64,000 nt of DNA from Rhodohalobacter sp. SW132. Its GTDB lineage: Bacteria; Bacteroidota; Rhodothermia; Balneolales; Balneolaceae. A program made the translations under genes and the position numbers. Below the pieces are notes generated by a model. The model did not search any database. It was given only the letters and a program-made list of their open reading frames with translations, and was not told where the DNA came from. The stretch is taken from NCBI RefSeq assembly GCF_003390325.1, contig NZ_QUOK01000002.1:434001-498000 (forward strand), given 5' to 3'. Shown one piece after another: positions 34,682 to 43,995 of the stretch; within the stretch, counting starts at the first letter, position 1, and each line of letters starts with the position of its first letter.

Positions 34682-36055
34682 TTAGCGTTCTATATCGTAT
34701 TTTTTCATTTTATTGTAAATATGGCTTCTCTGGATATCTATCGCGTCGGCTGTAGCCGAAACATTCCAATCGTGCTCCTCCAGCTTATTCAGCAGATAAT
34801 ACCGTTCGGCCTGCTCTTTATACTCCTGGAAAGAAAGCGACTGCTCGGCAAGTTCTTTCAGGTCGGATTTTGTACCCGTTTTCATCGAGCCGAGATGAGT
34901 AACGTCATCCCGATCGATACTCTCACCATCCGAAAGAAGCGCCATTCTTTCCACAGCGTTCTGCAGTTCCCGGATGTTGCCCGACCACTGATGTGATTTC
35001 AGCTCTTCAAGAGCATCATCCGTAAACGACTTTCCGGCATAGATAATTTCTTTATCAGAAAGCTGTGAGAGAAACCACCTGGCCAGCAGCGGAATATCAT
35101 CCTTTCGCTCACGCAGCGGCGGCAGTTTGATGGGAATCACGTTGATGCGGTGATAAAGATCTTCCCGAAACCTGTTCTCGCGAATCTCTTCTTCAAGATC
35201 GCGGTTGGTTGCACAGATGACCCTCACGTCAACATCAATTCGTTCATTGCCCCCAACACGTGTAATCTGATTTTCCTGCAGTACCCGAAGCACTTTTGCC
35301 TGTGCATCGGGGCTCATATCACCGATTTCATCCAGGAAAAGCGTTCCGCCGTCCGCCTGCTCAAATTTTCCGATGCGCCGATCTGAAGCGCCCGTAAACG
35401 CGCCTTTTTCGTGACCAAACAATTCACTTTCCAATAGTTCTGACGGAATAGCCGCGCAGTTCACATCCACAAACTTTTTGGATGCCCGTTTGCTCTTTTC
35501 GTGAATCCAGCGTGCCACAAGTTCTTTTCCAGTTCCATTTTCACCGGTGATGAGAATACGGCTGGTGCTGGGCGCTACTTTTTCAATCGTTTTTTTGATG
35601 CGGGCAATAGCAGGACTTTCACCAACCATTTCCTTCACATTGTTCAGCTCGCTTCGGATGCGTTTGTTTTCCTCTACCAGTTCATTGCGGGACAATGCAT
35701 TGCGAACGCTAATTAATAATCTGTTTAGGTCCGGCGGCTTCTCAATGAAATCAAATGCACCAATCTTTGTAGCCTGAACGGCAATCTTAATGGTGCCGTG
35801 TCCGCTGATCATAATCACAGGCAGATCGGGATGGGTTTCCCGAATGTTTTCCAGCACCTCAATTCCGTCCATGCCTTTCATTTTGATATCGAGTATCACA
35901 AGGTCCACTTTAGATTCCCGGATCTGCTGCAGAGCGGTCTCCCCGCCCTCCGCCTGGAGCACGTTATACTGTTCAAATTCAAGAATTTCACTCAGACTGT
36001 TCCGGATGCTTTTCTCATCGTCCGTAACAAGTATGGTCGGTTTCTTATTTGCCAT
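34682..36055 (-). CDS. sigma-54-dependent response regulator (NtrC family)
   Basis: 457 residues in three parts. A receiver domain (residues 5-118) has phospho-acceptor Asp56 and acidic pair Asp12-Asp13. An AAA+ domain has Walker A GENGTGKE (171-178) and the sigma-54 contact loop GAFTGA (218-223). A C-terminal Fis-type helix-turn-helix ends the protein (SFQEYKEQ...[19 protein letters not shown]). It activates sigma-54 promoters when phosphorylated. No histidine kinase lies nearby, so the partner is unknown. It lies between folD and the PBP4 gene, all on the minus strand. Confidence 0.96.
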   Translation of the reverse strand: MANKKPTILVTDDEKSIRNSLSEILEFEQYNVLQAEGGETALQQIRESKVDLVILDIKMKGMDGIEVLENIRETHPDLPVIMISGHGTIKIAVQATKIGAFDFIEKPPDLNRLLISVRNALSRNELVEENKRIRSELNNVKEMVGESPAIARIKKTIEKVAPSTSRILITGENGTGKELVARWIHEKSKRASKKFVDVNCAAIPSELLESELFGHEKGAFTGASDRRIGKFEQADGGTLFLDEIGDMSPDAQAKVLRVLQENQITRVGGNERIDVDVRVICATNRDLEEEIRENRFREDLYHRINVIPIKLPPLRERKDDIPLLARWFLSQLSDKEIIYAGKSFTDDALEELKSHQWSGNIRELQNAVERMALLSDGESIDRDDVTHLGSMKTGTKSDLKELAEQSLSFQEYKEQAERYYLLNKLEEHDWNVSATADAIDIQRSHIYNKMKKYDIER

Positions 36056-36059
36056 CGGA

Positions 36060-37526
36060 TCAGTAGTTCGTGTATAAATAATTTAAAATACGTTCGTGGA
36101 TCAAATCCACTACGGCTGTCCGCACAGTATAGTTGTTTGTTGCGATTGTAACAACGAGCCGATCTCCTCCAGCGGTTTCAAGATAACCGCTCAGGCTCCT
36201 GACGCCCGATAAAAATCCTGTTTTGCCCCGAAATCCATCCGATACCGGGCTGTTGTGAAACCGATAGCGAAGCGTGCCATTTCGGCTGCCCACCGACAAG
36301 CTGTTCAGGTATATATCAAAATAGGGTTTATACTGTATCTGGAAGAGAAAATGATTGAGTTCCCCGGCTTTCAGCTGTGTAGCCGGTGCCATTCCGGATG
36401 CATCGCGAAGCATGATCGAACCGGGAGTAAATCCGTTCGATTCCATATACTCTTCAAGCAGCTGTAACCCGAGTTCAGTGGTTCCCTGAACTCCATATTT
36501 TTCTGAAGCTAAATACTTTAACAGCATCTCAGTATAAAAATTATCACTCTCTCTGTTCAGCCGGGTAATCATTGTAGAAAGAGGTTTCGACCGGTGTGAA
36601 TCCAGCGGAGTAAACCCGGGGGCGTCCCAGTTCACACGCTCCTGCGATACAAGCAGCTGGCCCCTGACGTTGATGCCATGTCTGTCAAGATAGCGGCTGA
36701 ATGTATCAATAAAAAAGAGAGAGGGATTATGTATGCTAAGCGGCTCAGTTTCGTAATATCCTTGCGGGAGCCTGCTTCTCAGGTAGATTGTGTTTTCTCC
36801 CAGTTCCCGGCGGTACGATTCATCAAAACGGGTACCTTGCGGCGTGATCGTCTGCTCGTTCACAAACCGGACATACGGCGTATCAAACGGGAACCATGTG
36901 ATTGAAGGTCTGGATCCGGGACTGCCATCCGCCCTCACTTCCAGGTTCACCACATTCATATTAAATGAGAGCGCGCTTATTTCAGGTGCATAATAGTAAC
37001 TCAAATCATCCCATTCCCATCCTCTTGGATACGGCACATCATCAAAAAGTCCGTCGTGCCCGATGATATTTCCATCAATTGTTTCGATACCCATTGAGTC
37101 GAGAACGGAGTACCAACGTTCAAACAGAAAAAACGGATCGTCATACGCTTCACCGTTAATGGATGGATCGCCGTTTCCGCGAATATAAAGATCACCGCGC
37201 CAGGTTTGTCCGTCTTGTTCCCCGGTTCCGTAGAGTTTGGTGTTGAATTGGTGATCATGCCCCAGAAGCTCCAGAAATGCTGCGGATGATACAAGCTTCA
37301 GGTTCGAAGCCGGACGGATCAGCTTATCGCCGTTATAATCATAAATAACATTGTTTTCGGAATCGCGCACAACAACCGACCAGAATGATGATGCAGCATG
37401 ACTTTGACGAATGATATCCTGTACGGGGTCAACGGTTTGAAAACCCCTGGCCGGCGTAATGAGACCGAAAAGCAAAAACCCGAAACATAAAAGGGACGGA
37501 AAAAATGGGAAGTGGTGATTCTTCAC
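36060..37526 (-). CDS. dacB: D-alanyl-D-alanine carboxypeptidase/endopeptidase, PBP4 type
   Basis: 488 residues from a GTG at 37526, one base after the stop of the PTS IIA-like gene. This start gives a clean signal peptide (KNHHFPFFPSLLCFGFLLFGLITPARG). An ATG at 37580 gives 506 residues but overlaps the neighbour by 53 bases. The serine site is SNLK in IRPASNLKLVSSAAF, the second motif SDN in RESDNFYTEM, and the third KTG in RGKTGFLSGVRSL. The enzyme trims peptidoglycan cross-links in the periplasm. Co-transcribed with ptsN-like and the NtrC-type gene on spacing. Confidence 0.88.
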   Translation of the reverse strand: MKNHHFPFFPSLLCFGFLLFGLITPARGFQTVDPVQDIIRQSHAASSFWSVVVRDSENNVIYDYNGDKLIRPASNLKLVSSAAFLELLGHDHQFNTKLYGTGEQDGQTWRGDLYIRGNGDPSINGEAYDDPFFLFERWYSVLDSMGIETIDGNIIGHDGLFDDVPYPRGWEWDDLSYYYAPEISALSFNMNVVNLEVRADGSPGSRPSITWFPFDTPYVRFVNEQTITPQGTRFDESYRRELGENTIYLRSRLPQGYYETEPLSIHNPSLFFIDTFSRYLDRHGINVRGQLLVSQERVNWDAPGFTPLDSHRSKPLSTMITRLNRESDNFYTEMLLKYLASEKYGVQGTTELGLQLLEEYMESNGFTPGSIMLRDASGMAPATQLKAGELNHFLFQIQYKPYFDIYLNSLSVGSRNGTLRYRFHNSPVSDGFRGKTGFLSGVRSLSGYLETAGGDRLVVTIATNNYTVRTAVVDLIHERILNYLYTNY

Positions 37527-37527
37527 G

Positions 37528-37998
37528 TCAGTTACCGAAATATTCGATCTCCTCGCGCTGAAACGTCTCAAAAATTTCATCTGCAGACGTACAACCGATC
37601 AGTTTCTCCCGGAATGATGAGCTGTTCATCAGCCGCGATATTCGGCTCAGTAACTTAATGTGTGTATTGCATTTACTTTCGGGACCGACCAGAAGAAATA
37701 CAATTTTAACAGGCTCATTATCGATAGAATTGAAGTCAATGGGATCCTCAAGAAGTGCAAAACTTGCAAGAATATCATCGATTTGTGAGCATTTTCCGTG
37801 CGGGATGGCAAGCTGCTTCCCCACTCCGGTTGACATGATCTCCTCCCGTTCAAAAACAGAAGAACGTATCTTTTCAAGTTGATCACTGTTCACTTTTGGC
37901 TCAAGAAGATCAACAAGTTCGTTGATGAGATCCTTTTTGTCATCTGCCTTTAAGCCTGCAATAATGGTTGATTTGTCAAGAAGTGAATAAATGTCCAT
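37528..37998 (-). CDS. PTS EIIA-like nitrogen regulatory protein (PtsN family)
   Basis: 156 residues forming one EIIA(Fru/Ntr) domain. The active-site His67 lies in GVGKQLAIPHGKC, and the VFEREEIMSTGVG and NTHIKLLSRISRLM stretches are conserved. Without a partner permease here it likely acts as a regulator in the nitrogen-type phosphotransfer relay rather than in sugar import. It is the first gene of a minus-strand run with dacB and the sigma-54 activator gene; PtsN and sigma-54 are linked in other bacteria. Confidence 0.9.
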   Translation of the reverse strand: MDIYSLLDKSTIIAGLKADDKKDLINELVDLLEPKVNSDQLEKIRSSVFEREEIMSTGVGKQLAIPHGKCSQIDDILASFALLEDPIDFNSIDNEPVKIVFLLVGPESKCNTHIKLLSRISRLMNSSSFREKLIGCTSADEIFETFQREEIEYFGN

Positions 37999-38147
37999 AA
38001 ATCCGTAATGCCCAGTATCGATAATTTTAAATAGATGCCGAAGATAACAGGAATTATGATAAATTACTTATTTCATAATCCCGATTCCCGGCCAATGACG
38101 GAATAAAACGAAACAGCGTTCCCATTATTGGCTGATGATCTGCAATT

Positions 38148-38161
38148 GCCCGGTTCCGGGC
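38148..38161. repeat. short GC-rich hairpin in divergent promoter
   Basis: GCCCGG-TT-CCGGGC, a perfect 6-base stem over a 2-base loop between the ptsN-like (minus) and ccmB (plus) genes, 80 bases before ccmB. No T-run follows. Confidence 0.4.
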
Positions 38162-38240
38162 CTGATTAAAGTGCAAATTCTATTTACCCGCCCGTTACTT
38201 TTTTGCTACCTTTAAGGATGCAATTAAACATGTATAACAG

Positions 38241-38903
38241 ATGGTAAAACCGGCTCTCTCTATCTTTAAAAAAGAGATCGCCATTGAGCTGCGTACGCGT
38301 TATGCGCTCAATACCCTGCTCGCCTTCACCGGTGCTTCTCTGCTGTTGATTTTATTTACGCTTCGTGCTGATCAGCTGGATCCAACCCCGAAAAGCGGCC
38401 TGGTGTGGATCATCATATTATTTGCTGCTATGACGGGCATGATGCGTTCTTTTGTGCAGGAAGCGGATAAAAAAACGTGGGATCTTTTGAAACTACATGC
38501 AAAACCGTCGCAGATTTTCATCGGCAAACTTGCATATAATTTTGTCTTTCTGCTGGTACTCCACATTTTTACGATTTTTTTCTACATCATCATGATGAAC
38601 ATGGTTATTGTGGATGTTCCGTTTCTGCTTTCAGCCATCTTTTTTGGCGCTGCAGGTCTGGCAAGCGTCACTACGCTAACATCAGCGATGATTGCCCAGG
38701 CAGACCGTCGCGGCGCGGTGTTCTCGGTTCTCTGTATTCCGCTGATTGTGCCGCTTCTGCTGATTTTAACGTCTGTTACCCGAACCGCGCTTATTGAAGG
38801 GGTAACGGACGATGCGTACAACGACCTGGCCGCACTCATTGGATACTGCGGAGTGATGATAAGTGCCGGGATCATACTATTTGATTTTATTTGGGAGGAT
38901 TGA
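38241..38903 (+). CDS. ccmB: heme exporter / ABC permease subunit CcmB
   Basis: 220 residues with six hydrophobic segments. The opening ALSIFKKEIAIELRTRYALNTLLAF and the FVQEADKKTWDLLKLHAKPSQIFIGKLAYNF block are typical of CcmB. It is part of the CcmABCD complex that works in cytochrome c maturation at the cytoplasmic membrane. No ccmA or ccmC is adjacent. Its TGA overlaps the ATG of the following gene. Start ATG at 38241. Confidence 0.88.
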   Translation: MVKPALSIFKKEIAIELRTRYALNTLLAFTGASLLLILFTLRADQLDPTPKSGLVWIIILFAAMTGMMRSFVQEADKKTWDLLKLHAKPSQIFIGKLAYNFVFLLVLHIFTIFFYIIMMNMVIVDVPFLLSAIFFGAAGLASVTTLTSAMIAQADRRGAVFSVLCIPLIVPLLLILTSVTRTALIEGVTDDAYNDLAALIGYCGVMISAGIILFDFIWED

Positions 38904-40105
38904 TGAACATACTTAATGAACAAATAAACCTTGGAAACCGTCGAATTGTCGGCCAATCGCATGCGCTTGACCAGGTCGAAAAAATATTCAGGTCCGACAG
39001 GCTGAGCCACGCCTATCTGATCACCGGACCCGACGGTTCGGGGAAAACTCCCTTCGCATTGGCGATGGCTGAAGCGATCAATGGAATCGATCATCTCACC
39101 GATCTGAAAGGTACCGCAAAGAGTAAAAAATCGAGCTGGTACACCCATCCCGATATTCATGTTTTCATACCGCTTCCCACATCATCCGGAACAAATGAAC
39201 TAAAAGAACGAATTAAGCTCCTCGCGGAAGATCCATACAAAATTGTTGATTTCACACTGCGGCCTGACCTGAATAACGACTCCAGTTCAAAAAATAAGCG
39301 GGCATTTTACTATATCGATTATTATCGCGATGAAATTCGCCCCAAAACGGTTCTGAAACCGAACGAAGGCCGGCGGACGGTCATGGTCATCACGGGAATT
39401 GATACGATGAGAAAAGAGGCTGCAAATGCATTTTTGAAGCTTCTTGAAGAGCCTGCAGGAAATGTTATGTTTATCCTAACGGCTGATAAAACCGATCAGC
39501 TGTTGCCCACCATCATGTCGCGCTGTCAGCAGATCCGGCTGGCGCCACTCTCAAGAGAAGAAATCTCCGATGGGTTGCAAAGGTTTGATGGATTTGAGAA
39601 AAAAGATGCCGATTTCCTGGCCCGTATTTCTGATGGCAATTACGCTCTCTGCCGCTATCTTGATTTGAAAGAGATGCAGAAATCAAGAGCTGAAACTGTT
39701 GATTTTCTTCGGTATTCCTATACCCAGGATGCGCCCGAGCTCGTTCCACTGATTGAAGGGTGGCAGTCCAGGCTAAACCTCGAAGGACAGATCGCCCTCA
39801 GCAACACACTGGAGCAGCTTCTTCGGGATATCATGATCTACAGGGAAACACAAAACCGCGATCTGATAATTAACGTAGACCAGCTGGATGTGATAAAAAA
39901 GTTTTGCAAATCCCTTGGCGATGCAAGGCTGGAAGAGATGATTGAAGAGATTCAAAATCTTAAGCAGCTTTTCTACAATAATGTTCAATTTAAGCTTATC
40001 TTTACAGCACTCGCCTTTCGCTTCGGAAACCTGATGAGAGGTACAGAGCCCGATATACCAAACAGCAAACCCTGGCAGCATCTACCTGCATACAGTGAAT
40101 CTTAA
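38903..40105 (+). CDS. holB: DNA polymerase III subunit delta'
   Basis: 400 residues from the ATG at 38903, preceded by GGGAGG and overlapping the ccmB stop as TGATG; an upstream ATG at 38891 would lie inside ccmB. AAA+ clamp-loader architecture: Walker A GPDGSGKT, then VMVITGIDTMRKEAANAFLKLLEEPAG and TIMSRCQQIRL (sensor region). The four-cysteine zinc module seen in DnaX-type subunits is absent, as usual for delta'. The protein is longer than E. coli HolB by about 65 residues. Confidence 0.85.
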   Translation: MNILNEQINLGNRRIVGQSHALDQVEKIFRSDRLSHAYLITGPDGSGKTPFALAMAEAINGIDHLTDLKGTAKSKKSSWYTHPDIHVFIPLPTSSGTNELKERIKLLAEDPYKIVDFTLRPDLNNDSSSKNKRAFYYIDYYRDEIRPKTVLKPNEGRRTVMVITGIDTMRKEAANAFLKLLEEPAGNVMFILTADKTDQLLPTIMSRCQQIRLAPLSREEISDGLQRFDGFEKKDADFLARISDGNYALCRYLDLKEMQKSRAETVDFLRYSYTQDAPELVPLIEGWQSRLNLEGQIALSNTLEQLLRDIMIYRETQNRDLIINVDQLDVIKKFCKSLGDARLEEMIEEIQNLKQLFYNNVQFKLIFTALAFRFGNLMRGTEPDIPNSKPWQHLPAYSES

Positions 40106-40107
40106 CC

Positions 40108-40938
40108 ATGCGTACCAACGATTCTCTACCCTTCGTAAAAATTCACGGTGCAGGAAACGATTTCGTTCTCTTTGATAACCGCACGCTGCAGCTCTCTGAT
40201 AAACAGATTGCATCCATCACTCCCAGATTAAGTAACCGGAAGTTCGGCGTTGGATCCGATGGCGTAATTGCCCTGAATTACGATGACGAAAAACAGGCAG
40301 ATCTGGTGATGACCTATAAAAACCCGGATGGCAGCGATGCCGGGATGTGTGGAAACGGAGCTCGTTGTTTTGCTTCCTACGCCGTTACCCTGGGTGCTCC
40401 GCACGAATTTTCGTTTCGTGTGCACGATAAAATTTACCAGGCAACGGTTAATGAAAAATCCGTTACCATCGACTTTCCATTAACCACGACTGTAAAACAG
40501 GTTACAATTGAGGATAAAGAATATCTTAATATTTACACCAATACTGAGCACATCGTTGGTGTTCGGCCGAAAGCTGAACTCAAAAACGAGTCCGAACTTA
40601 TATCTACAGGGCGGCAATTGCGCCAGCACGAAAAATTTTCACCGAAAGGTACAAACGTGAACTTTATTGCCGGAACAGATCGCAGCCAACTTTCGCTGCA
40701 AACATACGAACGAGGAGTTGAAAATCTTACACTCGCCTGTGGAACCGGGGCTATCGCCTCCGCCCTTGCCTGGCACCATTTACAGGAGAGCGGCACAGGT
40801 GAATTCAGATACCAAATTAATGTGAAGGGAGGTACGCTTTTCGTTCATTTTACGTTTTCATCCGTGAACAACAGCTATTCATCCATAAAACTTGAAGGCC
40901 CTACTGCTTTTGTATTTGAAGGACGATACTTTTTTTAA
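40108..40938 (+). CDS. dapF: diaminopimelate epimerase
   Basis: 276 residues. The two catalytic Cys are in GMCGNGARC (Cys81) and ACGTGAIA near residue 215; FVKIHGAGNDFVLFDN and KFGVGSDGVI are the family starts. It interconverts LL- and meso-diaminopimelate in lysine and peptidoglycan synthesis. It is two bases after the stop of holB. The next gene appears to begin 47 bases before its stop. Confidence 0.96.
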   Translation: MRTNDSLPFVKIHGAGNDFVLFDNRTLQLSDKQIASITPRLSNRKFGVGSDGVIALNYDDEKQADLVMTYKNPDGSDAGMCGNGARCFASYAVTLGAPHEFSFRVHDKIYQATVNEKSVTIDFPLTTTVKQVTIEDKEYLNIYTNTEHIVGVRPKAELKNESELISTGRQLRQHEKFSPKGTNVNFIAGTDRSQLSLQTYERGVENLTLACGTGAIASALAWHHLQESGTGEFRYQINVKGGTLFVHFTFSSVNNSYSSIKLEGPTAFVFEGRYFF

Positions 40939-42226
40939 ACTTTTTTGCCTGTTTTTACTGTCAATTGCGGTTACTGCCTGTGGTACATCAGAAAACGGCA
41001 GCCGGGACCAGGGTGCAGCTGCGTCTGAATATAGCCAGCCGGAAAACCTGTTTACGGTTCCCGGTCAGATGAATGCCAGCGACCTGGTCTACTCTGTACG
41101 TTTAAACCGTGCCGGCAGTATAAACGCAGCCCCGGTCATCCGCCTGAATTCCTCGCAGCAACTCAGTCTGAATTTCGATCTGTTAGAATATAATTCGCGG
41201 CAGCTGCGTATTACGTTTACCCATCACAATCCTGACTGGAGCCAATCGGGACTGGCTGAAGATTTTTTTAAAGACGGATATTTTAGCCTGAATATCCCCA
41301 CCGGAAGATTAAGCCGGGCAGAACGTCCAACCTATCGGCAATACAGTTACAATTTTCCGAACGATGATATCCAATTCCTCGTCAGCGGTAATTACATGCT
41401 GCAGGTTGAAGATGCGGATAGCGGTGATTTTATGTTCTCCATGCCATTTTTCATTACCGAAAATGAAGGTTCTATCCGATCCCAGGTTGAAACAAGAACA
41501 GTTCCCCGGCAGGATGGGCGCATTTCCCACCGGCCCCGAAGCGTTTTTGAACTCCCGGATTTCGTAACAACACCTCAGTTTGATCTCGAATTCTATTACA
41601 TACAAAATCAATTCTGGGGACGTGCACGGCAAGCTCAGGAACTGGATACATCCACACAGGGCGAAGTTCTGTTTGAAATGCGCCAGGAGAATTCATTTAC
41701 CGGAGATTATGAATTCCAGCAGCTCGATCTAACAGATTTAACCCTTCAGGCACCTCAAATCCTGGAGTATAATCCAACGGAAATCCCGCCCCGGGTTCTC
41801 CTTTTTGATGATGTTCAGGGGTTTTCGGCATCCAGAACCCGTCTACCCGGGTCCCGGTTAACCAACCCGGATACGGACCTTTCAGCCCGGTATGCCAACG
41901 TACATTTCCGTTTTCAGCCCGACAGCAGGATTTCACAAAATTCCACGATCTATCTTGTAGGTGATTTTAACAACTGGGCGATACAATCTGATTACCGGCT
42001 AAGATATCACCCGGAAACCGACCGGTGGAGAACGAACGGATTTATCAAAACCGGCACGTATGCATACAAATATCTGTTGATTGAGAACAACCAGATTAAC
42101 GATCTTGCGCTCGATGATTCGTTTACGCGAACCGAACAGGAATATCATGCATTTGTCTATTACCGGGACCCCAATCGGTTTTATTACCGCCTACTTCAAA
42201 CCAATAACTTTTTCGAAAATTCCTGA
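40892..42226 (+). CDS. DUF5103 type IX secretion plug-domain lipoprotein
   Basis: 444 residues from a TTG at 40892; a second in-frame TTG at 40916 gives a shorter signal peptide and less overlap with dapF. The signal ends SIAVTAC with a lipid Cys. The core (ITFTHHNPDWSQSGL, YRQYSYNFPNDDIQFLVSGNYMLQV) matches DUF5103, a plug domain of type IX secretion machinery. The C-terminal third holds a glycogen-binding-like E-set stretch (IYLVGDFNNW...YAYKYLL). The overlapping start, all TTG, is odd. Function is inferred from the domain. Confidence 0.8.
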   Translation: MKALLLLYLKDDTFFKLFCLFLLSIAVTACGTSENGSRDQGAAASEYSQPENLFTVPGQMNASDLVYSVRLNRAGSINAAPVIRLNSSQQLSLNFDLLEYNSRQLRITFTHHNPDWSQSGLAEDFFKDGYFSLNIPTGRLSRAERPTYRQYSYNFPNDDIQFLVSGNYMLQVEDADSGDFMFSMPFFITENEGSIRSQVETRTVPRQDGRISHRPRSVFELPDFVTTPQFDLEFYYIQNQFWGRARQAQELDTSTQGEVLFEMRQENSFTGDYEFQQLDLTDLTLQAPQILEYNPTEIPPRVLLFDDVQGFSASRTRLPGSRLTNPDTDLSARYANVHFRFQPDSRISQNSTIYLVGDFNNWAIQSDYRLRYHPETDRWRTNGFIKTGTYAYKYLLIENNQINDLALDDSFTRTEQEYHAFVYYRDPNRFYYRLLQTNNFFENS

Positions 42227-42235
42227 TCAGCAACT

Positions 42236-43471
42236 ATGGGAAGAGCATTAAAATTTTTCGCCGCATTCTTTTTTACCGCAGTCATTATCTTCGGATCTAT
42301 CTTATTTCTGAACTGGCAGCCATTCACCGTATTTTTTGAAAATCGTGATGCGATGGTCGAAGGCAGTGAATGGGTGGAAGAGACCTACTCCTTACAAGGT
42401 TTATCACGATACATTGAGCAGAATCCCGAACACGTTTCTTTTGTGAGCAAGGTTATGGTACCGGCCGACTCCACCATCCGTTACGGTGAAGACATCCGGC
42501 GTCCGATGGGAACCACATCAAACCTGTTTATACTGATCGCCGGAGCCGCAGGTATTGAAAATGGAGATTTTAATCCCGATACACGAATTCAATGGAGTTC
42601 CATCAGCAGTCACCAGCTGCCTGATGTGAATCAATCAGAACATGAGCAGAGTTTCAGGGCAGCCGACAGGCGTGGCTGGATACAGGATGGTGAAATCACC
42701 CTGGATCATGCAATGAAACTGCTGGCTGAATATAATGATCTCGCGCTGTCCGACTATCTCTGGTGGAATATCGGCCCTGAGAGGTGGGATGCATTATCCC
42801 AAACGCTGCAGCTGGAACAAACGGATCTGCCCCTGCCCTTTTCCGGTCTCTACATGACTCTCTCGCCCGGACTCCGGCAGATGGAAGCAGACGAAATTTA
42901 TCGTATTGAATCTGAAAAAGAGACTGCTGATTTTCGTTCTCTCGTTATAGACTTTTCGGAACGCTTTCTGCATGAGGATGATTTCAGGGATTCCGTTCGT
43001 ACATACACCCGCGAAAAGCGTCTTGGAAATACCTTTATGGAGGAACGAGACGGGCTGGGACTATTTCCCAAAACCACTGCCCGGGAAATGACCGATATTC
43101 TGGAGCAAATCGCCTCAGAAAATTTGATCAGCCCGGGTGTCAGCAATCAGGTGATGGAATGGCTGCGATGGCCGATGGAGCAGCAGTCAGGTATCACCAG
43201 GGACTTCAGCGATTACGGTGCGATTTATGATCACCGGATGGGACTCCTTACAGGAATTGATATCGGTACTTCTGCATATACGGGAGACACTACCGTACAG
43301 GCCGTATTTTTTGATAGAATTCAAATTGCTTTCTGGTTTCATATGTCAAGCAATCACATGCACCAGGATTTTCAGCAGCGCATGATTTTTGATCCGGCGA
43401 TGATCATACAGATGCAACAGGTTGCCGACAGAGCCGGCAACGGATCCGCCACCGTTTTAAGTGACGAATAG
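42236..43471 (+). CDS. degenerate class A beta-lactamase-like (serine hydrolase fold) protein
   Basis: 411 residues with an N-terminal membrane anchor (residues ~7-27). The fold resembles class A beta-lactamases: RRPMGTTSNLFILIAGA is at the place of the SxxK helix, EYNDLALSDYLWWNIG at the place of SDN, and HRMGLLTGIDIG near the KTG strand. The key residues are replaced (SxxK to SNLF around 95-98; SDN to N-D-L), so activity seems lost. It may be a peptidoglycan- or protein-binding pseudoenzyme. It is 9 bases after the DUF5103 gene and likely co-transcribed. Confidence 0.5.
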   Translation: MGRALKFFAAFFFTAVIIFGSILFLNWQPFTVFFENRDAMVEGSEWVEETYSLQGLSRYIEQNPEHVSFVSKVMVPADSTIRYGEDIRRPMGTTSNLFILIAGAAGIENGDFNPDTRIQWSSISSHQLPDVNQSEHEQSFRAADRRGWIQDGEITLDHAMKLLAEYNDLALSDYLWWNIGPERWDALSQTLQLEQTDLPLPFSGLYMTLSPGLRQMEADEIYRIESEKETADFRSLVIDFSERFLHEDDFRDSVRTYTREKRLGNTFMEERDGLGLFPKTTAREMTDILEQIASENLISPGVSNQVMEWLRWPMEQQSGITRDFSDYGAIYDHRMGLLTGIDIGTSAYTGDTTVQAVFFDRIQIAFWFHMSSNHMHQDFQQRMIFDPAMIIQMQQVADRAGNGSATVLSDE

Positions 43472-43487
43472 AACAAATAGTTAAATC

Positions 43488-43988
43488 ATGAATAAATATT
43501 ATTTTCTCTTTCTGATCTGGTTGCTCCCTGCTTATTTTTTATTTCAGGGAGGGTACCAGTTACTGGTATACAACGGGTTAAATAGCACTTACGAGAATGG
43601 TGAAAGCTACGTAGCGGATGTGATCGATTTTGATGTAAAACAGATTGCAGCCCAAACCAACGGCTATGTTGTGCTGCGTTTCGAGCTTCAGGATGGTGAA
43701 CGTGTTGAAGAACGACTTGCTCTGCCCGTTCAAATGGCACAGGTGATTATGGAGTCTGAACTCATACCGGTCCGCTACAGCAGCAATTCATTCAACCCGA
43801 TTGTGATGCTTCCCACCTACGAACTTCAAAAAAGCGTGGTTTCTGTAAATATGGCTGTCTCTTTTATCAGCCTTATTGCGGTTTTAATCGTGGCGTTTTT
43901 TGTTACCCGTTTTGCATTACGCAGAATCAGAGATGGTGAAGAAAAAATTGAAATTGAACAGATTGACGCTGAAACCGCTATAGCATAA
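43488..43988 (+). CDS. hypothetical membrane protein (DUF3592-like)
   Basis: 166 residues with two membrane segments (about 5-27 and 120-145) flanking a beta-rich extracytoplasmic middle (YVADVIDFDVKQIAAQTNGYVVLRFEL...IPVRYSSN), as in DUF3592 proteins. The C-terminal tail is charged (RRIRDGEEKIEIEQID). Function unknown. It is 16 bases downstream of the beta-lactamase-like gene and 7 bases before the methylase gene. Confidence 0.7.
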   Translation: MNKYYFLFLIWLLPAYFLFQGGYQLLVYNGLNSTYENGESYVADVIDFDVKQIAAQTNGYVVLRFELQDGERVEERLALPVQMAQVIMESELIPVRYSSNSFNPIVMLPTYELQKSVVSVNMAVSFISLIAVLIVAFFVTRFALRRIRDGEEKIEIEQIDAETAIA

Positions 43989-43995
43989 GCTGGAT

